This document shows positions 18,260 to 26,022 of a stretch of DNA of 64,000 nt, one piece after another. The notes below the pieces were generated by a model. The model had not been told where the DNA came from, ran no database searches, and saw only the letters and a program-made list of their open reading frames with translations. The DNA lies in NCBI RefSeq assembly GCF_003606365.2, contig NZ_CP031933.2, positions 1,860,001 to 1,924,000 on the forward strand, given 5' to 3'. The translations under genes were made by a program, and so were the position numbers. Numbering within the stretch: position 1 is the stretch's first letter; each line of letters begins with the position of its first letter. The stretch is from Companilactobacillus zhachilii. Lineage in GTDB: Bacteria; Bacillota; Bacilli; Lactobacillales; Lactobacillaceae.

Positions 18260-18295
18260 ATGACAGATATTAAACGATGGCAAAATATAAGTTAA
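18260..18295 (+). CDS. Micropeptide MTDIKRWQNIS
   Basis: An 11-codon frame with GGAGGACTTCCTT before its ATG. It shares MT, KRWQ and a following Ser with the peptide at 17962. It precedes the first TrpD-like small gene by 76 bases. Confidence 0.5.
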   Translation: MTDIKRWQNIS

Positions 18296-18370
18296 TTAAA
18301 CTTACGAAACAATTTTTCTAACTTAAACTTTTCACAAGTAAAAATATAAATGGATTTGGAGAAAACTATT

Positions 18371-18640
18371 ATGATTAAATATACTATTAAAAAACTTAAC
18401 GAAAACACAAATTTGAACTACAAGGAAACAAAGCAAACATTTGATGAAATATTTAGTGGAAATGCTTCTACGGATCAAATAAATGATTTTATCACCTTAT
18501 TAGGACAAAAACGGGAAACTCCATCCGAAATTGCTGGTACTGCTGATTCTTTAAGAACTCATTCATTATCCACCCCTAAAAAGGTTGTCCTAAACAGACT
18601 GGGACTACGCAAAGATTACTCAAATTCATTGAATTTCTAA
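18371..18640 (+). CDS. TrpD N-domain-like small protein with GLRKDYSNSLNF tail (1)
   Basis: An 89-residue protein. Residues 1-70 resemble the N-terminal helical domain of anthranilate phosphoribosyltransferase (Glycos_trans_3N): helices ending in IFSGNASTDQINDFITLLG and the hallmark KRETPSEIAG, corresponding to the RGETPEEIAG block of TrpD. The catalytic domain (a further 270 residues in TrpD) is absent and replaced by a short linker and the tail GLRKDYSNSLNF. The ATG at 18371 follows GGAG. It belongs to the Trp T-box transcript. The third gene of the cluster has the same architecture, which argues against simple decay of trpD. Function unknown; the tail may be the active part. Confidence 0.75.
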   Translation: MIKYTIKKLNENTNLNYKETKQTFDEIFSGNASTDQINDFITLLGQKRETPSEIAGTADSLRTHSLSTPKKVVLNRLGLRKDYSNSLNF

Positions 18641-18677
18641 AAAAATCTATTATTCATATTAAACTGGAGAAATCATT

Positions 18678-18776
18678 ATGAAAAATTATAACAATAAAAA
18701 CACTACCAAAGATATTAATTTACATAGAGACGCTGTTAATAAAGATGGATTACGTTCCAACTCCTTGAACTTCTAA
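18678..18776 (+). CDS. 32-residue peptide ending GLRSNSLNF
   Basis: A 32-codon gene starting MKNYNNKNTT, with GGAGAAATCATT upstream of ATG 18678. It is hydrophilic, Asn/Lys/Asp-rich and has no TrpD-like domain, but ends DGLRSNSLNF, sharing the tail of its two neighbours minus KDY. This shows that the tail can occur without the domain. It lies 37 bases after the preceding gene and 57 before the next. Confidence 0.7.
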   Translation: MKNYNNKNTTKDINLHRDAVNKDGLRSNSLNF

Positions 18777-18833
18777 ATGGCAGCTATTAAATACCACATA
18801 TAATAAAATAAAGAAAAATTGGAGGAACCAACT

Positions 18834-19106
18834 ATGGTCGAAATGATTTTAAACAAATTAAATAAAAATGAAAATCTAACATATGATGAAGCTAAACAGT
18901 TATTTACAGATATTTTTAACAACAAAGTAACCTCTGATCAATTGGATGATATTATATCCACATTGGGATTAAAGAAAGAAACCCCTTCTGAAATTGCGGG
19001 TATAATTGATGCTATCAGTGAATATGCTTCAAAATCAAATAATAATGAAACAACTTTGAACAACAAAGGGTTACGTAAAGACTATTCAAACTCATTAAAC
19101 TTTTAA
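18834..19106 (+). CDS. TrpD N-domain-like small protein with GLRKDYSNSLNF tail (2)
   Basis: A 90-residue paralogue of the gene at 18371. The body (LTYDEAKQLFTDIFNNKVTS, DQLDDIISTLGLKKETPSEIAG) again matches only the N-terminal domain of TrpD and has diverged clearly from its paralogue. The 12-residue tail is identical although 9 of its 12 codons differ. ATG 18834 has GGAGGAACCAACT upstream. It ends the T-box transcript, 10 bases before a terminator. No catalytic residues of a phosphoribosyltransferase are present, so an enzymatic role is unlikely. Confidence 0.75.
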   Translation: MVEMILNKLNKNENLTYDEAKQLFTDIFNNKVTSDQLDDIISTLGLKKETPSEIAGIIDAISEYASKSNNNETTLNNKGLRKDYSNSLNF

Positions 19107-19115
19107 TAAAAATTG

Positions 19116-19157
19116 AACACTGAATCCAATTACATAATGATTGAATTCAGTGTTTTT
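19116..19157 (+). terminator. Terminator of the Trp T-box cluster
   Basis: AACACTGAATCCAAT pairs with ATTGAATTCAGTGTT, followed by T residues. Confidence 0.85.
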
Positions 19158-19187
19158 ATGTTTACCCAAATTAATTTTATATTGGAC

Positions 19188-19216
19188 TTGCAAATAATTT
19201 AATGAATGGATAGAAT
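19188..19216 (+). promoter_or_regulatory. Promoter of tRNA-Trp
   Basis: TTGCAA (19188-19193), 17-base spacer, TAGAAT (19211-19216), about 55 bases before the tRNA. Confidence 0.5.
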
Positions 19217-19270
19217 GAAACTATGTTCATAAATGGTTGAGCATTATTTCCATACAATATATCCAAACAT

Positions 19271-19341
19271 AGGGATATAGTTTAAAGGTAGAACTACGGT
19301 CTCCAAAACCGTCAGTGTGGGTTCAATTCCTACTATCCCTG
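19271..19341 (+). tRNA. trnW: tRNA-Trp (anticodon CCA)
   Basis: A complete cloverleaf: acceptor AGGGATA/TATCCCT, D stem GTTT/GAAC, anticodon stem ACGGT/ACCGT with loop CTCCAAA, T stem GTGGG/CCTAC with loop TTCAATT, discriminator G. The 3' CCA is not encoded. It stands alone, just after the Trp T-box cluster and upstream of trpS. Whether it is the only tRNA-Trp gene cannot be told from this window. Confidence 0.95.
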
Positions 19342-19349
19342 TCAATTAT

Positions 19350-19396
19350 AAAAAGAGTATTCAGAATCATAAGAGGATTCTGAATACTCTTTTTTA
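19350..19396. terminator. Bidirectional terminator after tRNA-Trp
   Basis: AAAAGAGTATTCAGAATC and its exact complement around a 7-base loop, with T runs on both strands. It serves the tRNA and the convergent gene at 19394. Confidence 0.9.
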
Positions 19397-19681
19397 GTTT
19401 CGCCACTTATCTAATGAAATTTCGTTAATTTTTTCAAATAAATTTAATGAAATTCCAACCCTATTTCCTGCAATATCTAGAAATCTTAGAACACCATCAC
19501 TATTCAAATTTATTTCTGGTGAATCAGATATTTCAAATGTCACCTTTCTGTTCCAATAATGATTTTTTCCATTTTCTTTAACTATAAAATTAAGTTCGTT
19601 TATTTTAACTTCACTGGACTTTCTAATTTTTAATACTAAGTCAGTATCATATACTATCATTTTAGGGCTAATTTCAGACAT
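19394..19681 (-). CDS. Hypothetical protein, 95 residues
   Basis: A small soluble protein with alternating beta-like strands (MIVYDTDLVLKIRKSSEVKI, NFIVKENGKNHYWNRKVTFE). No family recognised and no signal or membrane segment. A GGGGG ribosome site lies 7 bases before ATG 19681. It is monocistronic and convergent with tRNA-Trp. Confidence 0.65.
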   Translation of the reverse strand: MSEISPKMIVYDTDLVLKIRKSSEVKINELNFIVKENGKNHYWNRKVTFEISDSPEINLNSDGVLRFLDIAGNRVGISLNLFEKINEISLDKWRN

Positions 19682-20044
19682 CGTAATTCCCCCTTAATTG
19701 GATAAAATTATTATTATTTTAACCTACTATCAGTGTAAAAAAGATACACGTCAGGTAATGCAAATTCTCTTATTCTCTCGCTATTTTGTTTAGCGCTTAT
19801 CTTATGATTATCACATATAAAAAGGAATCATATAACTCAGACATGATTCCTCATAAAGTTCAATCTAAAAGTTGAATATATTATACGTATAGCTGATTTT
19901 TAATTAAATGTTTAAAAATAATAACAATTATATCTATTTAAATAATATATCTCGAAGGAAGAATTTGTACTTTTCTACTATTGTATATAAACCGTTACCT
20001 ATTAACATTCACTGAACAACTATACCTAACTAAATATTCAAGCA
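19682..20044. other. Gene-free AT-rich interval
   Basis: Contains a minus-strand hairpin (19817-19852) that may terminate the DUF554 gene, and presumably the promoter of the gene at 19394. No supported coding frame. Confidence 0.5.
19817..19852 (-). terminator. Putative terminator of the DUF554 gene
   Basis: AGGAATCAT and ATGATTCCT pair, followed on the minus strand by TTTTT. It lies about 195 bases after the stop. Confidence 0.55.
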
Positions 20045-20737
20045 CTAAAAATGTAATAACGCTTTAGCCGCGAAAAAGATAATTGGAATTAAAAGAGCTG
20101 GCATCATATTCGCAGCTTTTAAATCCTTTAGCTGTAATAAGCTAAGCCCTGATGCTGCAACCATAAATCCACCAAGAATTGCAATTTCTGTAATAAATGG
20201 ATCTGATAAAGCACCTCTTGCAAAGGTAGCAACTAGAATAATAACAAATTGATAGATGAAGATAATAGGAGCACAAATCATCATACCCATACCATCAGCA
20301 GCCGCCAAAATTGTTACCATAACAAAATCCAACGAAGCATTAACAAACAAAAATGTGAAATCATGCGATGTGGCCGCCATGATACATCCAACAATTGGAA
20401 GAGCACCAAGTGTCGACAGAATCACTTCGGTTGTTATTGACTTACCTAGTCCCGCTGATTTACCAGCTGTCAATCCATTTATACGATCTTCCAAGTCCCA
20501 ATGTGTACCTAGAGCAGTACCTAAAACCAATGCAACAATAAACAGAATTGCGTATTTTGATTTAGGCATATATACAGCTAAACTTTCAAATCCTACACCG
20601 AAAGCAATAAATCCCAGTATGGCAAGCAGGATTCCTTTGTACTTGTCATTCATTTTCTTTCCTATTAGACTACCTAAAATTGAGGCAATGATAACGCCCC
20701 CGGCATCTACAAATGTACCAGTTAAACTAGCTAACAT
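20045..20737 (-). CDS. DUF554 family membrane protein
   Basis: A 231-residue membrane protein with about seven helices, in the DUF554 (YdfK-like) family of unknown function, possibly transport. Family features include the N-terminal Gly-rich helix (VDAGGVIIASILGSLIGKK), the ALVLGTALG block and NASLDFVMVTILAAADGMG. ATG 20737 is preceded by GGGG; a TTG at 20749 is the longer alternative. It lies downstream of the decarboxylase in the same orientation, but a hairpin terminator separates them, so co-expression would depend on readthrough. By analogy with tyramine operons a transporter would be expected here, but this family is not TyrP. Confidence 0.8.
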   Translation of the reverse strand: MLASLTGTFVDAGGVIIASILGSLIGKKMNDKYKGILLAILGFIAFGVGFESLAVYMPKSKYAILFIVALVLGTALGTHWDLEDRINGLTAGKSAGLGKSITTEVILSTLGALPIVGCIMAATSHDFTFLFVNASLDFVMVTILAAADGMGMMICAPIIFIYQFVIILVATFARGALSDPFITEIAILGGFMVAASGLSLLQLKDLKAANMMPALLIPIIFFAAKALLHF

Positions 20738-20789
20738 AATTATCCCCAACCTTTGTATTTAAGATTTAAATAAACCAAAATTAATACTA

Positions 20790-20821
20790 AAAAAGGAGAA
20801 CTCCACATTAAGAGCTCTCCT
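20790..20821 (-). terminator. Terminator of the decarboxylase gene
   Basis: AGGAGAGCTC/GAGTTCTCCT hairpin with TTTTTT on the minus strand. Confidence 0.8.
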
Positions 20822-20874
20822 AAATTATTTATTCTGAGCTACTATTCAATATTAATAATTATTTTTCATGTAAA

Positions 20875-22746
20875 TTAAAGAATGTTTTCATGCTCTGAAA
20901 TCAATTCAAATTTACCTTGAATAGCTTTAGTAATTCTTGGTGCCCAGTAATCAAATGATTTATCATCATAAATCCAAGGGGACATCATAGAAGCACGCAA
21001 GATTTCCATCTTACCTTCTGTATGATATTCAGATCCATCGATTCCTAATGATTCGATAAATTTAACAGGAGCATCACCATATGTTTCGGGACTAAAGTTA
21101 CTATCTGAAGTCAATAAATCAAGGTTATATAGGTCTCCACCCTTTGATGATGAAGTATATTCAAACAAGGCTTGCGTCAAATCATTCATTGATTTGAGAC
21201 TATTATTACCTTCTTCTTTATATACCCAATCAATCATATTGTAATCAGGCTCATATACTACATGAGAAACAATTGTCTTTCCTTTGACTTCAAATTTTTG
21301 TCCATCAAATAAATCTGCAAATCTACGTGCAGCAAATAAAGTTCGAGCCACTAAACGACCATAACCTGAAATATTAAGTGGAATCATACGATTTACTGTC
21401 CAAACGGCAGCAGCAGAACCTGCAGCCTTAGAACCTTCAAGAGTAAATTGACCAATTGAAGCTGGCACAGCAACTCCTTCTTGAAATGCATAAGGTGCGT
21501 AGTATGTAAGAGTATCTTTCATTCTCGTATCTGCAATTGCCAATCCACCAGCATCATATGGTACATATCCCATCTTATGAGGATCGATAGTAACAGAGTC
21601 AGTTTCTCCGATTGCCTTATAGGCGTTATATACATCTTTCTTCAAGAATTGGTTATTTTCAGTAAAGATTCCGTATTTCTTGAATGCATCTTCCAATTGA
21701 TCATATGGCATGAATTCACCGTTTTCATCAATATAAACAGTTCTACCATATCCACCATAAGCAGCATCAACGTGAACAACAAAATCCACACCCTGTTTAC
21801 GGAACTTATCTCTAATTTTCAAGAACTTGTCAACATGATCCACAGCTCCTTCTTCAGTGGAACCAACAACAGCTACTACACCCAAGATAGGAATATGCTT
21901 ATCTACATTCTCTTGAATAATGCTTTCTAATTTATCTGTATCAACTCGGTAATGATCATCTACAGGTAATACGATAAGGTTGTCTTCACCAACCCCAGTA
22001 ATATCTAGTGCTTTTTGCCATGAATAGTGCATTGTTGACGGTACTAACCATTTACCCAATTTTTGTAGGTTTTGGCCACTACGTGCAGAACGTGATTTAA
22101 CATCATTCTTCTTATCGCCAGTCTTATCTAATAAATCAAGACACTCTTTAACAGACATGTTCTGAAGTTCCCATTCAGACTTACCTTCAACAAGTTCCGG
22201 ACAAACTTCCTTAACAGCAAATGGAATTGAAGCAACGTTTCTAGCCATCCATAAGGCACTAACATTAGCAATTGAACCATCAGTTGCAACGTAACCCCAA
22301 CCATTTTTCTTATATCCATTTAATTTAGCAAGATCTTGACCAACTTCCTCTTCCATAAGAGTTGATGCAGGACTACCTGCCCAGGCAACTCCGTTACCAT
22401 TCCATAAAATCGCAAAATTGTAAGCTAAAATAGCGGGCATCAATGTTTCATTATCCATTTGTGCTAAGTAACGACCAGCAGTTGTCCAAGGAATTGAACC
22501 ACCACGCATTTTTCTGGATAATTCACTCAAGGTTTCTTTCATATTTACAACAGCGTTATTGAATTCTGGTGTAATCTTTTCGGATTCACTAATTGAATTT
22601 TCATCGTCAGAATTAAAGTTTTGACGATAACCAACATGTTCATTAATTAACTTTTCAGTAAGTTCTTTGAAAAGATCTGCATTTTCCCCTTTTGGACCAA
22701 TGAAGTAAGCAGATAAATCCATATCTTTATAATCTTTTTTTTCCAT
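20875..22746 (-). CDS. Tyrosine decarboxylase family, PLP-dependent aromatic amino acid decarboxylase
   Basis: A 623-residue group II PLP decarboxylase matching the length and layout of lactobacillus/enterococcus tyrosine decarboxylases (SIPWTTAGRYLAQMDNETLM, LAYNFAILWNGNGVAW). Lys391 in TIDPHKMGY is the PLP Schiff-base lysine; Asp327 in VHVDAAYGGYG binds the pyridine nitrogen. It would make tyramine or another aromatic amine and consume a proton, giving acid resistance. Classical loci pair tyrDC with tyrS and tyrP; here the upstream same-strand gene is trpS, so tryptophan as substrate deserves a test. A good promoter and GAGGAGA ribosome site precede it. A remnant of a second such gene lies upstream. 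Confidence 0.87.
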   Translation of the reverse strand: MEKKDYKDMDLSAYFIGPKGENADLFKELTEKLINEHVGYRQNFNSDDENSISESEKITPEFNNAVVNMKETLSELSRKMRGGSIPWTTAGRYLAQMDNETLMPAILAYNFAILWNGNGVAWAGSPASTLMEEEVGQDLAKLNGYKKNGWGYVATDGSIANVSALWMARNVASIPFAVKEVCPELVEGKSEWELQNMSVKECLDLLDKTGDKKNDVKSRSARSGQNLQKLGKWLVPSTMHYSWQKALDITGVGEDNLIVLPVDDHYRVDTDKLESIIQENVDKHIPILGVVAVVGSTEEGAVDHVDKFLKIRDKFRKQGVDFVVHVDAAYGGYGRTVYIDENGEFMPYDQLEDAFKKYGIFTENNQFLKKDVYNAYKAIGETDSVTIDPHKMGYVPYDAGGLAIADTRMKDTLTYYAPYAFQEGVAVPASIGQFTLEGSKAAGSAAAVWTVNRMIPLNISGYGRLVARTLFAARRFADLFDGQKFEVKGKTIVSHVVYEPDYNMIDWVYKEEGNNSLKSMNDLTQALFEYTSSSKGGDLYNLDLLTSDSNFSPETYGDAPVKFIESLGIDGSEYHTEGKMEILRASMMSPWIYDDKSFDYWAPRITKAIQGKFELISEHENIL

Positions 22747-22796
22747 AATACAATCTCCTCTTTTTAAACTTCTCTCTGAAATCGCTTACGAGTAGA

Positions 22797-22824
22797 ATAT
22801 TATCACTTTTATTACATTAGTCAA
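22797..22824 (-). promoter_or_regulatory. Promoter of the decarboxylase gene
   Basis: Minus strand TTGACT (22824-22819), 16-base spacer, TAATAT (22802-22797). Confidence 0.65.
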
Positions 22825-22923
22825 TGCCACTGATGAAAATAATTTCTTAAGTAATAATAACAAAAAACATTCTTACCTATATATGTCCATAAATTTGCTC
22901 ATAAAATTTTTATTAAAAAAATC

Positions 22924-22962
22924 AAAAAAGAACCATACCAGTTTATTGGTATGGTTCTTTTG
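22924..22962. terminator. Hairpin terminator
   Basis: AAAAAAGAACCATACCA and its complement around GTTTA, T-rich on both strands. It separates the decarboxylase promoter from the decayed fragment and trpS. Confidence 0.85.
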
Positions 22963-23030
22963 TTAATCCTACAATTCCAACGCAATTATGATTTTATCTA
23001 ACAATTACTCATAAAGTGCGTATAACAGAA

Positions 23031-23140
23031 GGTTGGTGAAGACAACCTTCATATTGTGCTTACCTGTAGATGATCATTACCGAATTGATACACATAAGGC
23101 TGAAAGCATTATTCAGGAGAATATAGATAAACTATTTTAA
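23031..23140 (+). pseudogene. Remnant of a second aromatic decarboxylase gene
   Basis: About 110 bp on the strand opposite to the intact decarboxylase. It reads VGEDNL, then after a frame shift LPVDDHYRIDTHKAESIIQE and NIDKLF, ending in a stop. This corresponds to residues 252-283 of the intact enzyme (GVGEDNLIVLPVDDHYRVDT) with several substitutions, so it derives from a diverged paralogue rather than a fresh duplication. Nothing else of the gene is visible. Confidence 0.85.
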
Positions 23141-23203
23141 CTGTGATATCATATTAAACGTTGGAATTATCCATGTAGAATCACTTATTACTTCACTTAT
23201 TTT

Positions 23204-24220
23204 TTATTTTTTGAAGTAATTAATACCCATCGCTTCCTTTACTTCTTGTAAAGTTTTATTAGCAATCACATTAGCTTGGGCGCTACCCTTCTCTAACATT
23301 TCATATACGGCAGTGGGGTCCTTAGCATACTCGGCACGTCTGTTACGAATTGGCGTTAATTCTTCGTTTATTACGTCAAACAAATAATTTTTGATTTTAA
23401 CATCACCAAGACCACCGTGGCGATATTCATCTTTCATTTCTTGAATCTTTTCCTTATCCTTACCAAAGATATCTAAATAAGTAAAAACAACGTTTCCTTC
23501 AACTTTTCCTGGATCCTCAGCATGAACGTGATCAGGATCAGTGTAAATTGACATAACCTTTTGTCTTAACGTATCTTCATCATCAGAAAGATAAATAGTA
23601 TTTCCAAGTGATTTACTCATCTTAGCATTACCATCAATACCAGGAATTCTGCCTTGTCCTTTTGGTGGAAATACTCCTTCAGGTTCAACAAGAACATCAC
23701 CATACGTACTATTAAACGTTCTCACAATTTCACGAGCTTGTTCCATCATTGGTTCTTGATCATCACCAACTGGAATTAGACTTGCTTTAAATGCTGTAAT
23801 GTCCGCTGTCTGACTAACAGGATATGTTAAAAAGCCTGCTGGAATAGAACGTTCAAAATTCTTTTGTTGAATTTCAGATTTAACGGTAGGATTTCTCTCG
23901 AGCCTAGAAACTGTGACTAAATTCATGTAATACATATCTAATTCTGAAAGTGCAGGAATTTGAGATTGAATATAAATGGTTGTTTTCTCTGGGTCAAGAC
24001 CTACCCCTAAGTAATCTAAGGCAATTTGTAATACACTTTTTCTTACTTTTTCAGGGTTTTTAGCATTATCTGTAAGTGCCTGAACATCAGCAATCATTAC
24101 AAACATATTATAATTTCCGTCATTCTGCATTCTAACACGATTACGAAGTGAACCAACATAATGTCCAATATGTAGTTTTCCTGTGGGACGATCCCCTGTT
24201 AAAACAATCTTTTTATCCAT
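23204..24220 (-). CDS. trpS: Tryptophanyl-tRNA synthetase
   Basis: A 338-residue class I synthetase charging tRNA-Trp. The HIGH motif is at residues 17-20 (KLHIGHYVGSL) and KMSKS at 200-204 (NAKMSKSLGN). Length is typical. The ATG at 24220 has GGGAGAGAG upstream; the longer reading to 24271 runs into the T-box terminator and is not used. The Trp-specific T-box immediately upstream is the expected control. It points toward the decarboxylase gene 458 bp away, but a terminator and a gene remnant lie between. Confidence 0.96.
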   Translation of the reverse strand: MDKKIVLTGDRPTGKLHIGHYVGSLRNRVRMQNDGNYNMFVMIADVQALTDNAKNPEKVRKSVLQIALDYLGVGLDPEKTTIYIQSQIPALSELDMYYMNLVTVSRLERNPTVKSEIQQKNFERSIPAGFLTYPVSQTADITAFKASLIPVGDDQEPMMEQAREIVRTFNSTYGDVLVEPEGVFPPKGQGRIPGIDGNAKMSKSLGNTIYLSDDEDTLRQKVMSIYTDPDHVHAEDPGKVEGNVVFTYLDIFGKDKEKIQEMKDEYRHGGLGDVKIKNYLFDVINEELTPIRNRRAEYAKDPTAVYEMLEKGSAQANVIANKTLQEVKEAMGINYFKK

Positions 24221-24244
24221 AATTCTCTCTCCCTTTTTAGTTAA

Positions 24245-24465
24245 TAAAAAAGCCATCCTACTCTTACACAAGAATAGGACGGCTTAACCGCGGTACCACC
24301 TAAATTGTAATTATTGGATTTACATCCACCAATTACCACTTAATTATTTTATATTAATAAATCTTTTAAGTAAGAGAATGACCCAATTCATTCCTGATTT
24401 CCTTTTCAGTTACCGGAAACTTCCTGTGCTGAACTACTAATATCATTCATTAGCCACATTATAAT
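24245..24465 (-). promoter_or_regulatory. T-box riboswitch, tryptophan-specific, upstream of trpS
   Basis: T-box motif AGGTGGTACCGCGG (complement of 24289-24302). The terminator AGCCaTCCTA/TAGGAcGGCT is at 24245-24284. In stem I the specifier strand reads GAA-T-TGG-G before the closing TCATTC (pairing with GAATGA), giving TGG at 24383-24385. The promoter is TTGACT (24487-24482), 18 bases, TATAAT (24463-24458). Confidence 0.9.
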
Positions 24466-24643
24466 CACTAACCATTTATTTAGTCAAGAGTTTTTTGAAA
24501 TAAATTTCAATACTAAGTGAATTTTATTTCAAAGGTTGAAACATATTTCGTATGCTAAAAGATTATTCCTTGATTCAGCTGATATACTACACACTATATT
24601 TTTATAAGTCAATACTTCATTTTTGTCTTATATTACATAATGA

Positions 24644-25591
24644 TTAAAGCAATGCTAATGCCGTAAAATTGTCAGTTATCAAATCCGTTACAAAACCACC
24701 TGCTAGTGCTGCTTTAATGGGAGCAACTTTATGCTCCCCTCCAGCAATTAAAATTGAATGTTCTTTATGTTTTAAATTATCAAGAGAGATACCTATTGTT
24801 CTATCATTTATTTCTTTACTGGCAATTTCCCCATTTGAATTTATAAACCTAGAACTGATATCACCAACAGCATCTTCTTTTAAACTTGAGATTTCATTGT
24901 CACTTAAATAACCCAGGTTAAACATCATATTGTCATCCCTTACAGTTCCCACAGTAAAGACAACAATATTAGTTTGTAACACTTCATTCATAATAGTTTT
25001 TGTCTGTGTATCCCTTTGAACTAATTCACTTGTTTCAACGGTATCAAAAATTATTGGTAATGGTAAAATTTCAGAAACTGTGTGAAATGAATCTGAAAAC
25101 TTAGAAATAACCTCGAGAGCAAAGTTACTCATTTTTGAATGGGCGACCCCACCTTTAATCTGAACGATCTTGACGTTTTCCTGTGGATTATTATTTGGTG
25201 AAAGGTTTTTCGCCACTTCACTTAACGTTCTTCCCCAGGAAACTCCTATTGAGTCATTATCTTTTACAATACTTTCTAAATATTTTGCTCCAGCTTTACC
25301 AATATTCTGAATTATTGTCTGATACTCATTCGATGGTGTATTAGTAACGATCACCTTTTTCAACGAGTATTTCTCTTTAAGTTGTTTTTCGAGAGATCCG
25401 ACATTGCTAAAAGGATCTATTATCTTAATCTGTACATATCCGTTGTCCTTAGCATATTGAAGAAGTCTTGATACAGTGGGTCGAGATAACCCCATCTCCT
25501 TAGCAATCCTACTTTGATCATAATTATTTTCGTAATAATAACGTGATGCTTTTAATGCATTTTTCATACGTCTTGATTCAAAATCTTCCAT
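24644..25591 (-). CDS. SorC/DeoR-type sugar-binding transcriptional regulator
   Basis: A 315-residue regulator. The N-terminal helix-turn-helix reads YYENNYDQSRIAKEMGLSRP, TVSRLLQYAK. Residues about 60-315 form the SorC sugar-phosphate-binding domain (SVGVSWGRTLSEVA-like block seen as DSIGVSWGRTLSEVAKNL, and near the C-terminus IAGGEHKVAPIKAALAGGFV). Such proteins sense phosphorylated sugars or deoxyribose-5-phosphate. ATG 25591 after GAAGGGAG is preferred. No sugar operon adjoins it, so its target is unknown; the closest same-strand gene is trpS. Confidence 0.85.
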   Translation of the reverse strand: MEDFESRRMKNALKASRYYYENNYDQSRIAKEMGLSRPTVSRLLQYAKDNGYVQIKIIDPFSNVGSLEKQLKEKYSLKKVIVTNTPSNEYQTIIQNIGKAGAKYLESIVKDNDSIGVSWGRTLSEVAKNLSPNNNPQENVKIVQIKGGVAHSKMSNFALEVISKFSDSFHTVSEILPLPIIFDTVETSELVQRDTQTKTIMNEVLQTNIVVFTVGTVRDDNMMFNLGYLSDNEISSLKEDAVGDISSRFINSNGEIASKEINDRTIGISLDNLKHKEHSILIAGGEHKVAPIKAALAGGFVTDLITDNFTALALL

Positions 25592-26022
25592 AAAAAAAAC
25601 TCCCTTCTTTTCCAATATCAGCTCCCTATACACAGTTATACGCAAATTTATCCATATTCATTCCTATACTGTAATATATTAAATCATATGTCAAAAGACA
25701 AGATAGTAAAAATTCCACAGTTAAATAATAATTGTGGAATTTTTTAAGTTTAATCTATTTTAAATTAGTTTTCATTTTATATGTAATTTTTTTAAAATTT
25801 TCAAGAATAATTCAAATTTGCAATTATTTCATAGTGCAAAACCATTTTCAACTTATAAGGTTCTTTCCTCCAAACATAGAATAAATACATTTCTCAATAA
25901 ATCATTGAAAAGGGTCAATTATTACTATCCGCAACTAATCCATCAATTTTCTGAAAACTAGCTAGTTCATCATTATATTTACTAACGTGTAAAATCTTTG
26001 CAATCACTAAGCCTATTAATTA
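25592..26022. other. Gene-free AT-rich interval with one terminator
   Basis: Very AT-rich. A minus-strand hairpin at 25707-25746 (AAATTCCACA/TGTGGAATTT) is the likely terminator for the surface protein at 26023. No coding frame is supported. Confidence 0.5.

Noticed and set aside
18371..19106. Simple decay of a trpD gene as explanation of the small TrpD-like proteins
   Set aside because: Two copies have intact frames, good ribosome sites and a shared tail with only synonymous changes. Decay would not preserve these.
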